Assembly: GCF_026239695.1 (NCBI RefSeq) | Contig: NZ_JAPIVS010000004.1 | Location: forward strand, 62,001-126,000 | Source of the DNA: Pedobacter sp. MC2016-15 | GTDB lineage: Bacteria; Bacteroidota; Bacteroidia; Sphingobacteriales; Sphingobacteriaceae | Reading direction: 5' to 3' | DNA length: 64,000 bases | In this document: positions 1-8,524 of the stretch, piece after piece | How positions within the stretch are numbered: the first letter of the stretch is position 1 | Layout: every line of letters starts with the position of its first letter | The notes under the pieces: model-generated | Seen by the model: the letters and a program-made list of their open reading frames with translations, nothing else | Told to the model about the DNA's origin: nothing | The model's database searches: none | Made by a program: the position numbers and the translations under genes

Positions 1-678
1 TTTTGCTTTTTGCTCCGCTTCAGCAGCAGAAGAGCCTGTAAGGGTAAACAGGGTAGTCAGGTAGGTTGTGTATGCCTGGCGGATCTTTACAGAACGGGCA
101 TCATCTTTCAGGTAATAATCGCGGTCGGGCAAAGTTGTTCCTCCCTGTCCCAGAGATACTACATATTTTGTTACATTTTTTCTGTCCTGTGCTACGCCGA
201 AGCTGAACATTGGCGATCCGATACCTGATGTGCGCATCGATATTGCTTCATCGATCACACCCTGCAGATCTTTAATCTTGCTGATTCTTGCAAGATCAGC
301 CTTGATCGGTGTGTAACCTAACTTTTCGATGGTTGCTGTATCCATTGCTGCGGCGTAAAAATCTCCTACGCGTTTTTTAACGGATCCTGCCGGGGCAGAC
401 TGATCAGCTGCTGCATCTTCCACGATACTTTTTACGGCATTGATATTAAAATCCCGGAGTTCATTAAAACTTCCCCAGCGTGTTTCTTTTGCAGGAACAG
501 GGTTGTTCTTGATCCAGGTACCACTTGCGTACTCATAGAAATTATCTCCTGGTTTTACAGTCAGATCCATATTTGCAGGATCAATGAATTTTTTTGGCGC
601 TTGTTGAGCATAGGATGTATAGCTTGCTGCTATAATGCCTAAGGCTGCCATGCAGCTTTTCAGATGTTTAGGTTTCAT
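1..678 (-). CDS. M13-family metallopeptidase (neprilysin-like), N-terminal part, cut by the window edge
   Basis: The reading frame is open from the ATG at 678 to base 1, giving 226 codons without a stop. It begins with a signal peptide (hydrophobic stretch about residues 8-20, ending ...SYAQQ). It continues with the typical start of M13 peptidases: a short segment reading VKPGDNFYEYASGTWIKNNP, then the helical N-terminal domain containing a DRDYYL motif. Family members are zinc endopeptidases of the periplasm or cell surface that cut oligopeptides. The catalytic HExxH half would lie to the left of the window and is not seen. The gene is preceded by a folded leader (681-759) that reaches into its ribosome-binding region. 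Family assignment is secure; substrate is unknown. Confidence 0.88.
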   Translation of the reverse strand, partial: MKPKHLKSCMAALGIIAASYTSYAQQAPKKFIDPANMDLTVKPGDNFYEYASGTWIKNNPVPAKETRWGSFNELRDFNINAVKSIVEDAAADQSAPAGSVKKRVGDFYAAAMDTATIEKLGYTPIKADLARISKIKDLQGVIDEAISMRTSGIGSPMFSFGVAQDRKNVTKYVVSLGQGGTTLPDRDYYLKDDARSVKIRQAYTTYLTTLFTLTGSSAAEAEQKAK

Positions 679-680
679 TG

Positions 681-759
681 CTTTCAGTTAATAACAGGTA
701 CCTCAAATAAACCCTGTCAGGAATGATATAACAGGTTGAGTGGTACCGAAGGCTGAAAG
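681..759 (-). promoter_or_regulatory. Structured 5' leader of the M13 peptidase gene: three nested helices
   Basis: Read on the minus strand, three nested helices are perfect or nearly so. The outer helix is CTTTCAG (759-753) with CTGAAAG (687-681). The middle helix is GGTACC-AC-TCAA (747-736) with TTGAGGTACC (706-697), with a two-base bulge. The inner helix is CCTGT (735-731) with ACAGG (717-713), closed by a 13-base loop. The outer 3' strand ends two bases before the ATG, so it occupies the ribosome-binding region. I do not recognise it as a named riboswitch. Confidence 0.5.
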
Positions 760-1093
760 TAATAAAATGTAGCTGCTAAAAGGTATTCTAATAAAAATAT
801 TACCTGTTAAACCAATAGTAGATCTTGGTCAGGCCGAGCTTTTTTATGATTAATCCCGGGAGTAGGGATACTTTGATCGTTTTCATAGCTGGATAATAAT
901 GAATTATATAGTATTAACATATTTTAACATTTATTATTGTGTGGATGTTAAAAATTATATTAATAGTCTCAGTAATTTGTGTCATACGACCCTCTTCCGG
1001 ATTTGTTTCAGGCTGCGGTATCCCCAGCAGCTTTTCTTATTTACTATATTTGTGGCTGAACATAGAACCAAATACATACAACTGAACGCATAA
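760..1093. other. AT-rich intergenic region between divergent genes
   Basis: Together with the leader at 681-759 this separates the M13 peptidase (leftward) from the GNAT gene (rightward). Apart from the leader and the -7 element at 1045 I see no RNA gene or convincing coding sequence. A 64-codon open frame at 899-1093 has biased, low-complexity content and no family resemblance, and I do not call it. Confidence 0.5.
1045..1052 (+). promoter_or_regulatory. Bacteroidota -7 promoter element (TATATTTG)
   Basis: Exact match to the TAnnTTTG -7 consensus, 41 bases before the GNAT start codon. No clear -33 TTG partner was identified. Confidence 0.5.
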
Positions 1094-1639
1094 ATGGCTG
1101 AATTAAAATTTTTTACAGCGCGCTTAAAGCTAAGATTAGTGGAGATGGCAGATCTTGAAGCCATACATCTGCTGCATCATCTTGCAGAGACAGACCAATA
1201 TAATACCCTGGGTATTCCCAAAGATCTCGAAGAAACAAATATTATCGTGGATGGCTGGATCAGCGACCATCAGAAACGTACCATCAAGAATTACACCTTT
1301 ACAGTGGAATTTGAAAAAGGTGGTTTTATTGGTCTGATCGCCCTGAAACTTTCCTCTTCCAAATTCAACAGTGCAGAAGTTTGGTATAAGATCAACGTAG
1401 AACACTGGAATAAAGGATATGCTACCGAGGCCATCAAAGCTGTGATTGGTTTTGGTTTCGGCCGCTTAAAGCTGCACCGTATTGAGGCGGGCTGTGCTGT
1501 AGAAAACCTGGCTTCTATCCGTGTGCTGGAAAAAGCGGGTATGACTCAGGAGGGTAGAAAAAGGCAGATATTGCCGCTTAAAACCGGCTGGATGGACAGT
1601 TTTGAATTTGCAATTCTCGATGAAGAGTGGAAAGCATAA
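1094..1639 (+). CDS. GNAT N-acetyltransferase, RimJ/RimL type
   Basis: The 181-residue protein has the layout of RimJ/RimL-type acetyltransferases. There is an N-terminal TARLKLRLVE strand, a central acetyl-CoA loop NKGYATEA (106-113), and the C-terminal ENLASIRVLEKAGM helix (137-150). It transfers an acetyl group from acetyl-CoA to an amine, commonly a protein N-terminus or small molecule; the acceptor here is unknown. It lies 58 bases before valS, which has its own -7 element, so the two are probably separate transcripts. The start is the first ATG after the promoter. Confidence 0.85.
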   Translation: MAELKFFTARLKLRLVEMADLEAIHLLHHLAETDQYNTLGIPKDLEETNIIVDGWISDHQKRTIKNYTFTVEFEKGGFIGLIALKLSSSKFNSAEVWYKINVEHWNKGYATEAIKAVIGFGFGRLKLHRIEAGCAVENLASIRVLEKAGMTQEGRKRQILPLKTGWMDSFEFAILDEEWKA

Positions 1640-1659
1640 ACATTCTCCTTCAAAAATCT

Positions 1660-1667
1660 TATTTTTG
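1660..1667 (+). promoter_or_regulatory. -7 promoter element (TATTTTTG) of valS
   Basis: Matches TAnnTTTG, 30 bases upstream of the valS ATG and just after the stop of the GNAT gene. Confidence 0.5.
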
Positions 1668-1697
1668 TAGTTCAACCCCGATATTTTTTATACGATA

Positions 1698-4373
1698 ATG
1701 AGCATTTCTACTAAATACGATCCTGCCGAAACCGAAGATAAGTGGTACAGCTATTGGATGGAAAAGAACTTTTTTCATTCAGAACCTGATGAGCGTGAGC
1801 CTTATACAATTGTAATTCCTCCACCCAATGTGACTGGAGTCTTACACATGGGCCATATGTTAAACAATACGATTCAGGATGTGATGATCCGCCGTGCCAG
1901 GATGCAGGGAAAAAATGCCTGCTGGGTACCAGGTACAGACCATGCTTCGATTGCTACTGAAGCCAAGGTGGTAGCGATGTTGAAGGAGAGGGGCATCAGT
2001 AAGAAAGATCTTACGCGTGAAGAATTCATGGCTTATGCCTGGGAATGGAAAGAGAAATACGGAGGCATCATTCTGGAGCAGCTGAAGAAACTCGGCGCCA
2101 GCTGTGATTGGGAGCGTACGCGCTTTACGATGGAGGATGACCTCTCGGAAGCGGTGATCGACTGCTTTGTAGATCTTTACAAAAAGGGCAGGATTTATCG
2201 CGGTATCCGTATGGTAAACTGGGACCCTGCCGGGAAAACCGCAGTTTCTGATGAAGAGGTAATCCGTAAAGAGGTAAATCAAAAGCTTTATTATATCAAA
2301 TACTCTATCGCTCCGGCCAGTGCCGATGGTGATGTAGAATACCTGACAGTTGCTACTACACGTCCGGAAACGATAATGGCGGATGCAGCGATTTGTATCA
2401 ACCCTAATGATGAGCGTTATACACATCTGAAAGGTAAAACAGTATTCGTACCCCTGATCAACCGTGAGATTCCCATCATTGAGGATGAATATGTGACAAT
2501 GGATTTTGGTACGGGTTGCTTAAAAGTAACACCTGCACATGATCTTAACGATTATGAACTGGGCGTAAAACATAAACTTCCGGTTATCGATATCCTGAAT
2601 GATGACGGTACCCTGAATGAACTGGCTGTGATCCTGGTAGGCGAAGACCGCTTTATCGCAAGAAAGAAAATTGCGGTGCTGCTGGACGAAGCCGGTCATC
2701 TGGAGAAGGTGGAAGATTACAAATCACAGGTAGGATTCTCTGAGCGTACAGATGCAGCAATAGAGCCAAAACTGTCAATGCAGTGGTTCTGCAAGATGGA
2801 CGAGATGGCAAAACCTGCTTTAGCCGATGTGCTCAATGGTGAGGTGAAACTGATCCCGGAGAAGTTTGTAAATACTTACCGTCACTGGATGGAGAATGTG
2901 CGCGACTGGAATATCAGCCGTCAGCTATGGTGGGGTCAACGTATCCCGGCATGGTATGATGATAAAGGCAACTGGGTAGTAGCCAAGACAAAAGAAGAAG
3001 CACTGAACGAGTTTCTTAAAGTAAAAGATATCGATGGCAAATTCTCTGAAGAGGAAGCCAATGGTTTTAAACATCAGCTGGCGCCTTTTATCAGGCAGGA
3101 TGATGACGTGATGGATACCTGGTTCTCGTCATGGTTATGGCCGATATCAGTTTTCAATGGCTTTAAGGAGCCGGGAAACAAGGACATCAATTATTATTAT
3201 CCTACAAATGACCTGGTGACTGCTCCGGAGATTCTTTTCTTCTGGGTGGCACGTATGATCATGGCAGGGCATGAGTTTATGGGTAAAAAGCCCTTTACCA
3301 ATGTATACCTGACAGGGATCGTTCGTGATAAGCTGGGACGCAAAATGTCGAAATCCCTTGGAAATTCTCCTGATCCGATCGGCCTGATTGAGAAGTACGG
3401 TGCTGACGGGGTGAGGGTTGGTATGTTATTGTGCTCTCCTGCTGGTAACGACCTGATGTTTGATGAAAGTTATTGTGAACAGGGCAGGAATTTTGCCAAC
3501 AAAATATGGAATGCCTTCCGTCTGATCAAAGGATGGGAAGTGGATGAAACATTGCCAAATCCTAATGAGCAGGCAATCCTGTGGTTCGAAAACCGCTTCA
3601 ATGAAGCATTGGCCGAAATTGAAGATAACTTTAATCAGTACCGTTTATCGGAAGCGCTCATGACTACCTATAAACTGGTATGGGACGATTTCTGTGCCTG
3701 GTATCTGGAGATGGTTAAACCTGTTTATCAGCACCCGGTTGATGCCGCTACACTGAAGGCTACTATCGGATTTTTTGAGAAGGTATTAAGCCTCCTGCAT
3801 CCTTTCATGCCTTTCCTTACTGAAGAGCTTTGGCATGATGAGATCTTTGGTGTAAAAGGTGAACTGGACTGCATTATTGTAGCGCCATACCCTGTTGTAG
3901 GTACTGCTGATGTTGCACTGCTGAAAGATGTGGAAACCGTAAAAGGGATTGTTGCAGAAGTGCGTAATATCCGTAACACCAAACAGATTTCACCAAAAGA
4001 AGCCCTGCCCCTGTGTATCAAAGTCAATTCTGCTATTGCCTACGATAAATGGTTAACGATCATTTCCAAACTGGCTAATATTACTGAGGTTGATTTTGTG
4101 AATGATAAAGTAAGCGGTGCCTCGGCATTTATGGTAGGGAACGATGAGTTCTTTATCCAGCTGAATGAAACTATCGACGTGGAAGCTGAGAAAATTCGTT
4201 TAAATGCAGAGCTGACGTATTTACAGGGATTCCTGAAATCAGTGGATGCAAAGCTGGGCAATGAGCGTTTTGTACAAAATGCCAAGCCTGAAATTATTCA
4301 TAACGAAAGAAATAAGAAGGCTGATGCGGATGCAAAGATTAAGATTATCGAAGAGTCCTTAGCTGCGCTGTAG
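1698..4373 (+). CDS. valS: Valyl-tRNA synthetase
   Basis: Cytoplasmic class I aminoacyl-tRNA synthetase that charges tRNA-Val. The HIGH-type motif HMGH sits at residues 50-53 after PPPNVTG, and KMSKS is at 549-553. Between them lies the CP1 editing domain (TTRPETIMAD and the FGTGCLKVTPAHD segment). The C-terminus has the anticodon-binding helices and the ValRS coiled-coil arm (about residues 820-891, rich in K and E). The length of 891 residues is normal for Bacteroidota. A strong terminator follows directly, so it is probably monocistronic. Confidence 0.97.
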   Translation: MSISTKYDPAETEDKWYSYWMEKNFFHSEPDEREPYTIVIPPPNVTGVLHMGHMLNNTIQDVMIRRARMQGKNACWVPGTDHASIATEAKVVAMLKERGISKKDLTREEFMAYAWEWKEKYGGIILEQLKKLGASCDWERTRFTMEDDLSEAVIDCFVDLYKKGRIYRGIRMVNWDPAGKTAVSDEEVIRKEVNQKLYYIKYSIAPASADGDVEYLTVATTRPETIMADAAICINPNDERYTHLKGKTVFVPLINREIPIIEDEYVTMDFGTGCLKVTPAHDLNDYELGVKHKLPVIDILNDDGTLNELAVILVGEDRFIARKKIAVLLDEAGHLEKVEDYKSQVGFSERTDAAIEPKLSMQWFCKMDEMAKPALADVLNGEVKLIPEKFVNTYRHWMENVRDWNISRQLWWGQRIPAWYDDKGNWVVAKTKEEALNEFLKVKDIDGKFSEEEANGFKHQLAPFIRQDDDVMDTWFSSWLWPISVFNGFKEPGNKDINYYYPTNDLVTAPEILFFWVARMIMAGHEFMGKKPFTNVYLTGIVRDKLGRKMSKSLGNSPDPIGLIEKYGADGVRVGMLLCSPAGNDLMFDESYCEQGRNFANKIWNAFRLIKGWEVDETLPNPNEQAILWFENRFNEALAEIEDNFNQYRLSEALMTTYKLVWDDFCAWYLEMVKPVYQHPVDAATLKATIGFFEKVLSLLHPFMPFLTEELWHDEIFGVKGELDCIIVAPYPVVGTADVALLKDVETVKGIVAEVRNIRNTKQISPKEALPLCIKVNSAIAYDKWLTIISKLANITEVDFVNDKVSGASAFMVGNDEFFIQLNETIDVEAEKIRLNAELTYLQGFLKSVDAKLGNERFVQNAKPEIIHNERNKKADADAKIKIIEESLAAL

Positions 4374-4384
4374 ATTCAAAACGT

Positions 4385-4433
4385 AAAGACATACAGATAC
4401 TATGATGCATAGATATCTGTATGTCTTTTTTAT
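4385..4433. terminator. Intrinsic terminator after valS
   Basis: A 15-bp perfect stem (4385-4399 with 4414-4428) with a 14-base loop, followed by a T-run on the plus strand. It sits between convergent genes and its A-rich 5' side could also serve the minus strand. Confidence 0.85.
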
Positions 4434-4895
4434 TTAGAGCGACTGGTATTCTGGTAATTCCTCAAAAAACCGGAATGCGGAGCTGATGTGGTCAATTTGT
4501 GCATAACAATGTTTCAAGCCATTAGTCACCACCAGCCACCGGGCCTTGTGTATAGAATTATATCTTGCTGCCTGGTCAAATACTGCCTGAGAAATTTTTA
4601 CTGCGGGCGCCTTACATTCAATGACCATAATCCGTTCTCCGGAAGTATTAAAGATCACAATGTCGGTGCGCTTTTGTAACTGGTTTAGACTCAGTCCGCC
4701 TTCAATTTGTATCAGTGACCTCGGAAACTTTTTATCTTTGATCAGGTACTGGATAAAATGTTGCCTTACCCATTCCTCAGGTGTGAGAACAAGATGTTTC
4801 TTCCTTACCTCATCGAATATAAAATGCTGGTCTTCTTTCAGCGTAATCCTGAATGGATAGGGCGGAAGATTCAATGCTGTTGGTGTAAATGCCAT
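4434..4895 (-). CDS. Stand-alone type I restriction HsdR N-terminal-like nuclease domain protein
   Basis: A 153-residue protein whose core RTDIVIF...VIECKAP is the D-ExK signature of the PD-(D/E)XK nuclease fold seen in the HSDR_N_2 family. The helicase and translocase parts of a true HsdR are absent, and no methyltransferase or specificity subunit is nearby. Such single-domain proteins are common and conserved in Bacteroidota, and their role is not established. The residues expected for metal binding (D, E, K) are present, so catalytic activity is possible. A -7 element lies 6 bases before the ATG, which points to a very short leader. Confidence 0.8.
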   Translation of the reverse strand: MAFTPTALNLPPYPFRITLKEDQHFIFDEVRKKHLVLTPEEWVRQHFIQYLIKDKKFPRSLIQIEGGLSLNQLQKRTDIVIFNTSGERIMVIECKAPAVKISQAVFDQAARYNSIHKARWLVVTNGLKHCYAQIDHISSAFRFFEELPEYQSL

Positions 4896-4900
4896 TTGTG

Positions 4901-4908
4901 CAAAAATA
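4901..4908 (-). promoter_or_regulatory. -7 promoter element (TATTTTTG, minus strand)
   Basis: CAAAAATA on the plus strand. It lies 5 bases before the start codon at 4895, implying a near-leaderless transcript. Confidence 0.5.
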
Positions 4909-4934
4909 ACCTTTAATAATTAGTTTGAAGCCGT

Positions 4935-4942
4935 TACATTTG
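4935..4942 (+). promoter_or_regulatory. -7 promoter element (TACATTTG) of holA
   Basis: Exact TAnnTTTG match ending 8 bases before the holA ATG. It is paired divergently with the minus-strand element at 4901. Confidence 0.5.
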
Positions 4943-4950
4943 AATAATTT

Positions 4951-5976
4951 ATGACTGCTTCCGATATTATAAAAGACCTTAAAGCTAAAAAGTTTAAGCC
5001 TGTATACCTCCTGCACGGTGAAGAACCGTACTATATTGATCAGATCATTCATTATATGGAACAGCATATTCTGAACGATATGGAGAAGGGCTTTAACCAG
5101 ACGGTTTTGTATGGTAAGGATACTGATATGGCCACAATTCTCAATGCGGCAAAACGGTATCCGATGATGTCAGACTACCAGCTGATTGTGGTCAAGGAAG
5201 CGCAGGACCTCAAATGGTCTAAAGAAACAGAAGGAAGCAGTAAGCAGGCTGAGTTTGTACAGAGCTATTTTGAAAACCCGCTCAGCAGCACGATCCTGGT
5301 ACTGGGCTACAAATATGCGAACTTCGATAAACGCAAAAAGCTGTTCAAATCGATCACTAAAAATGGTGTGGTCTTTCAGTCAGACCCTGTCAGGGATTAC
5401 AAACTTGCCCAGTGGATCGAAGACCTGGTAAAGGAAAAGGGGATGAAGATCGCTCCTCAGGCTTCGGCCCTGATGGCAGAATATCTGGGTGCAGACCTGT
5501 CCAAGATCTCCAATGAGCTGGAAAAACTGATGCTCAATATCAGTAAGGAAACGACTATCGATACTGACCTCATTCAAAAAAACATAGGTATAAGTAAGGA
5601 GTATAATGTGTTTGAGCTACAGAAAGCACTGGCAGCCCGGAATGTATTGAAGTCAAACCAGATCATCAACTACTTTGCTGATAATCTCAAGGCTAACCCC
5701 ATGGTCATGGTTATGGCAAACCTCAATTCTTACTTTTCAAAGATTCTGAAGTACCATTATCTTCAGAATAAAAATGATGCGGCCAAAGAGCTGGGTGTAA
5801 ACCCTTACTTTGTGAAGGACTACGAGCTGGCGGCGCGGAATTACAACATGAACAAAACCTTTGATATCATCAGCTTGCTGAGAGAATATGACCTCAAAAG
5901 CAAGGGTGTTGACAGTACGGGAAATGTTACCGATGGCGAACTGTTAAAAGAGCTCCTGTTTAAAATGATACATTAA
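4951..5976 (+). CDS. holA: DNA polymerase III subunit delta
   Basis: Clamp-loader subunit that opens the sliding clamp. The N-terminal segment (KPVYLLHGEEPYYIDQ, about residues 14-29) is the degenerate P-loop region of HolA. It is followed by the AAA+-like domain and the C-terminal helical collar (TDGELLKELLFKM end). The 341-residue length is usual. The short gap of 19 bases to the EVE-domain gene suggests co-transcription. Confidence 0.93.
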   Translation: MTASDIIKDLKAKKFKPVYLLHGEEPYYIDQIIHYMEQHILNDMEKGFNQTVLYGKDTDMATILNAAKRYPMMSDYQLIVVKEAQDLKWSKETEGSSKQAEFVQSYFENPLSSTILVLGYKYANFDKRKKLFKSITKNGVVFQSDPVRDYKLAQWIEDLVKEKGMKIAPQASALMAEYLGADLSKISNELEKLMLNISKETTIDTDLIQKNIGISKEYNVFELQKALAARNVLKSNQIINYFADNLKANPMVMVMANLNSYFSKILKYHYLQNKNDAAKELGVNPYFVKDYELAARNYNMNKTFDIISLLREYDLKSKGVDSTGNVTDGELLKELLFKMIH

Positions 5977-5995
5977 TTTACCCTTAAATAAAACA

Positions 5996-6400
5996 ATGAA
6001 CTATTTTTTAGTTAAATCTGAACCTTTTAAATATAGCTGGGAACAATTCAATAAAGACGGGCGTACCTTCTGGGACGGTGTAAGAAACTACCAGGCCCGC
6101 AATAATATCAAGCTGATGAAAGAAGGCGACCTGGTTCTTTTTTACCATAGCAATGAAGGAAAAAATGTGGTTGGTATTGCTAAGGTAGTAAGGGAGTTTT
6201 ACCAGGATCCCACTACAGATGACGCCAATTGGGTAGTGGTGGACTTGTCGCCGGTAGAAACACTTAAAAATCCTGTCTCACTGGAGCAGATCAAGGCTGA
6301 AGAAAGCCTGAAGGATATTTCGTTGGTAAAACAGGGCAGGCTATCAGTCATGCAACTGAAAGCTACAGAATTTGATAAGATCCTTGAAATGGGCAGCTAA
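5996..6400 (+). CDS. EVE-domain protein
   Basis: A 134-residue single EVE domain. It starts MNYFLVKSEPFKYSWEQF, and the FWDGVRNYQARNNIKLMKEGDLVLFYHS segment (about residues 24-51) is the core of the PUA-like pocket that reads modified bases in RNA or DNA. Members resemble thymocyte nuclear protein 1. In this neighbourhood it looks like a housekeeping gene following holA. Its ligand cannot be told from sequence. Confidence 0.9.
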   Translation: MNYFLVKSEPFKYSWEQFNKDGRTFWDGVRNYQARNNIKLMKEGDLVLFYHSNEGKNVVGIAKVVREFYQDPTTDDANWVVVDLSPVETLKNPVSLEQIKAEESLKDISLVKQGRLSVMQLKATEFDKILEMGS

Positions 6401-6407
6401 AATATTT

Positions 6408-6429
6408 GCAGCACTGTTTACAGTGCTGC
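6408..6429. terminator. Hairpin between convergent genes
   Basis: GCAGCACTG (6408-6416) pairs perfectly with CAGTGCTGC (6421-6429) around a TTTA loop. It is followed on the plus strand by a T-rich stretch and probably ends both converging transcripts. Confidence 0.7.
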
Positions 6430-6433
6430 CTGT

Positions 6434-6958
6434 TTAGTTTTCTTTAAAAAATAGCGCCTTAAGTTCTTTGGCATCACTTGCGTCCATCTTGCCTGCCAGG
6501 ATCAGGCGTAACTGCCTTCTCCTCAACGCACCGGCAAACAGTTCAATCTCTTCTTCAGTCTCCGGAGAAAGCTCAGGCACCGGAATAGGACGGCCACTCT
6601 GGTCTACTGCCACAAAAGTATAAAAGGCTTCGTTCGATTTGATACGGGTACCGGAAGGGATATTTTCCGCCCATACATCCATGCGCACTTCTACGGAAGT
6701 ATGAAAAGCACGGGTAACCTTGGCCTCAATCGTGATCACATCCCCCAGTTTTATCGCATGCTGAAACGATACATTATCCACTGACGCGGTTACCACGATC
6801 CTGTTGCAATGTTTCTGTGCAGAAATCGCTGCGGCGATATCCATCCAGTGCAATAACCTGCCCCCCATCAAATTATTCAGGGTATTGGTATCGTTTGGTA
6901 AAACCAGTTCATTCATCACTGTGAGTGAATTTTTAGGATGTTTAGCTTTTGTGCTCAT
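6434..6958 (-). CDS. Acyl-CoA thioesterase, hotdog fold (YciA/ACOT type)
   Basis: Hydrolyses acyl-CoA to free acid and CoA in the cytoplasm. The hotdog signature NNLMGGRLLHWMD is followed by RIVVTASVDNVSFQHAIKLGDVITIEAKV, which is typical of YciA/ACOT7-like enzymes. The frame is open up to 6994, but I choose the ATG at 6958 because the -7 element lies at 6967-6974 and the family normally begins close to this point. The chain is then 174 residues. A second thioesterase of the same type occurs at 19937. Confidence 0.88.
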   Translation of the reverse strand: MSTKAKHPKNSLTVMNELVLPNDTNTLNNLMGGRLLHWMDIAAAISAQKHCNRIVVTASVDNVSFQHAIKLGDVITIEAKVTRAFHTSVEVRMDVWAENIPSGTRIKSNEAFYTFVAVDQSGRPIPVPELSPETEEEIELFAGALRRRQLRLILAGKMDASDAKELKALFFKEN

Positions 6959-6966
6959 ATTGGCTG

Positions 6967-6974
6967 CAAAAGTA
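6967..6974 (-). promoter_or_regulatory. -7 promoter element (TACTTTTG, minus strand)
   Basis: CAAAAGTA on the plus strand, 8 bases before the chosen thioesterase start. It supports the shorter start at 6958. Confidence 0.45.
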
Positions 6975-7033
6975 AACAAAAAACTGCCAATCATGTTATG
7001 TCTGTGCGCTCATAGAAAAACGTATATCGAATA

Positions 7034-8524
7034 ATGATTAATCAAACTCTGGTTCAGTATTTTCACTGGTACTACAACGACGAAATAAAATTATGGAAGA
7101 AAGTCTCTGCTGAGGCTAAATCACTGAAAGACTTAGGAATAACCGGAGCGTGGCTGCCGCCAGCCTACAAATCGACAGAAGGGGAAAACTCTGTAGGTTA
7201 CGATTGTTACGACTTGTTTGACCTCGGGGAGTTCGACCAGAAGGGGAGTGTTCCTACCAGGTATGGTACCAAAGATGAATACCTGCAGGCAATAAAGGCA
7301 CTGCATGATCAGGAGATCATGGTGGTTGCCGATGTAGTTTTTAACCACAAGGCCGGAGCAGATGAACTGGAAAAGATACCTGTGAAACGTGTCAATCCTG
7401 AGAACCGCGCAGAACTCATCTCTGATCAGTTTGAAATTGAAGCATGGACTAAGTTCACCTTCCCGGGCAGAAAGGGAAAATACTCAGAATTTATCTGGGA
7501 TAAAAGCTGCTTCAGTGGTATCGACTGGGCAGAGGACCTTCAGGAGACAGCCATTTTCTCCATACAAAATGAATATGGTGAAGGCTGGGAAGATGTCCCT
7601 TCTGATGAGATGGGCAATTATGATTATCTGATGTTTAATGATATCGAGTTCCGCAATAAGGCCGTCCGTGAGGAATTGAAGCGGTGGGGAGAATGGTATT
7701 ATGAAACCTGCAGCATGGGCGGATTCAGGCTGGATGCCGTAAAACATATCTCTCCCAGATATCTGGCAGAATGGCTGGATCATATGAAGGGTAAATATGA
7801 ACGGGATTTCTTTATCGTTGCCGAGAACTGGATTCTTGATGATGTGCAGAAACTCAGAGATTATGTAGATGTTACTGAAGGCAGGATGCAGCTCTTTGAC
7901 TCTATGCTCCACCACAACTTCTACGAAGCAGGCAAACAGGGAAGTGAGTATGATTTGGGGCAGATTTTTACCAATACGCTGGTAGAATCACATCCGCATT
8001 TGTCAGTTACCTTTGTGGATAACCATGATTCACAGCCCCTGCAGTCGCTGGAGGCCTATGTGGATTTCTGGTTCCGTCCATTGGCTTATGCACTGATCTT
8101 ATTGAGGGAACAAGGCATACCATGTGTATTTTATCCTGATTTGTATGGTGCCAAATACATCGATAAAGATACGGATGGCAACGATGCCGATGTAGAACTG
8201 ATTGGCGTGCCCCATCTGGATGTGATGGTGAGGCTGCGCCGCGATGCCGCACATGGTATCCAGCGCGAATATTTTGACCATCCCAATTGCATTGGCTTTA
8301 CCAGGGAAGGTGATGCTGAGCATGAAAATTCAGGGCTGGCCGTTGTGTTAAGTAATGGGGAAGAAGGCTTCAAACATATGGAAATGGGACCGGCACAAGC
8401 AGGTAAAGTATTTGTGGATGCTTTGGGCTACAAACCTGAAGAGGTTACTGTAGGTGAAGATGGATGGGCAGATTTCTCCTGCCAGGCGGGCAGCGTTTCT
8501 GTCTGGGTGCTTAAAACTACTTAG
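7034..8524 (+). CDS. Cytoplasmic alpha-amylase, GH13
   Basis: Endo-acting alpha-1,4-glucan hydrolase of family GH13. The usual catalytic triad is visible: nucleophile D234 in [10 protein letters not shown], acid/base E264 in VAENW, and D332 in FVDNHDSQP. There is also the [12 protein letters not shown] region near residue 100, and the C-terminal beta domain follows. No signal peptide is present, so it acts inside the cell on glycogen or imported oligosaccharides. The 496-residue length matches the GH13_5 bacterial cytoplasmic type. Its 3' end overlaps the converging gene by 8 bases. Confidence 0.93.
   Translation: MINQTLVQYFHWYYNDEIKLWKKVSAEAKSLKDLGITGAWLPPAYKSTEGENSVGYDCYDLFDLGEFDQKGSVPTRYGTKDEYLQAIKALHDQEIMVVADVVFNHKAGADELEKIPVKRVNPENRAELISDQFEIEAWTKFTFPGRKGKYSEFIWDKSCFSGIDWAEDLQETAIFSIQNEYGEGWEDVPSDEMGNYDYLMFNDIEFRNKAVREELKRWGEWYYETCSMGGFRLDAVKHISPRYLAEWLDHMKGKYERDFFIVAENWILDDVQKLRDYVDVTEGRMQLFDSMLHHNFYEAGKQGSEYDLGQIFTNTLVESHPHLSVTFVDNHDSQPLQSLEAYVDFWFRPLAYALILLREQGIPCVFYPDLYGAKYIDKDTDGNDADVELIGVPHLDVMVRLRRDAAHGIQREYFDHPNCIGFTREGDAEHENSGLAVVLSNGEEGFKHMEMGPAQAGKVFVDALGYKPEEVTVGEDGWADFSCQAGSVSVWVLKTT

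Noticed and set aside
899..1093. 64-codon open frame upstream of the GNAT gene
   Set aside because: Low-complexity, AT-rich, no family resemblance, and it spans the -7 element of the next gene.
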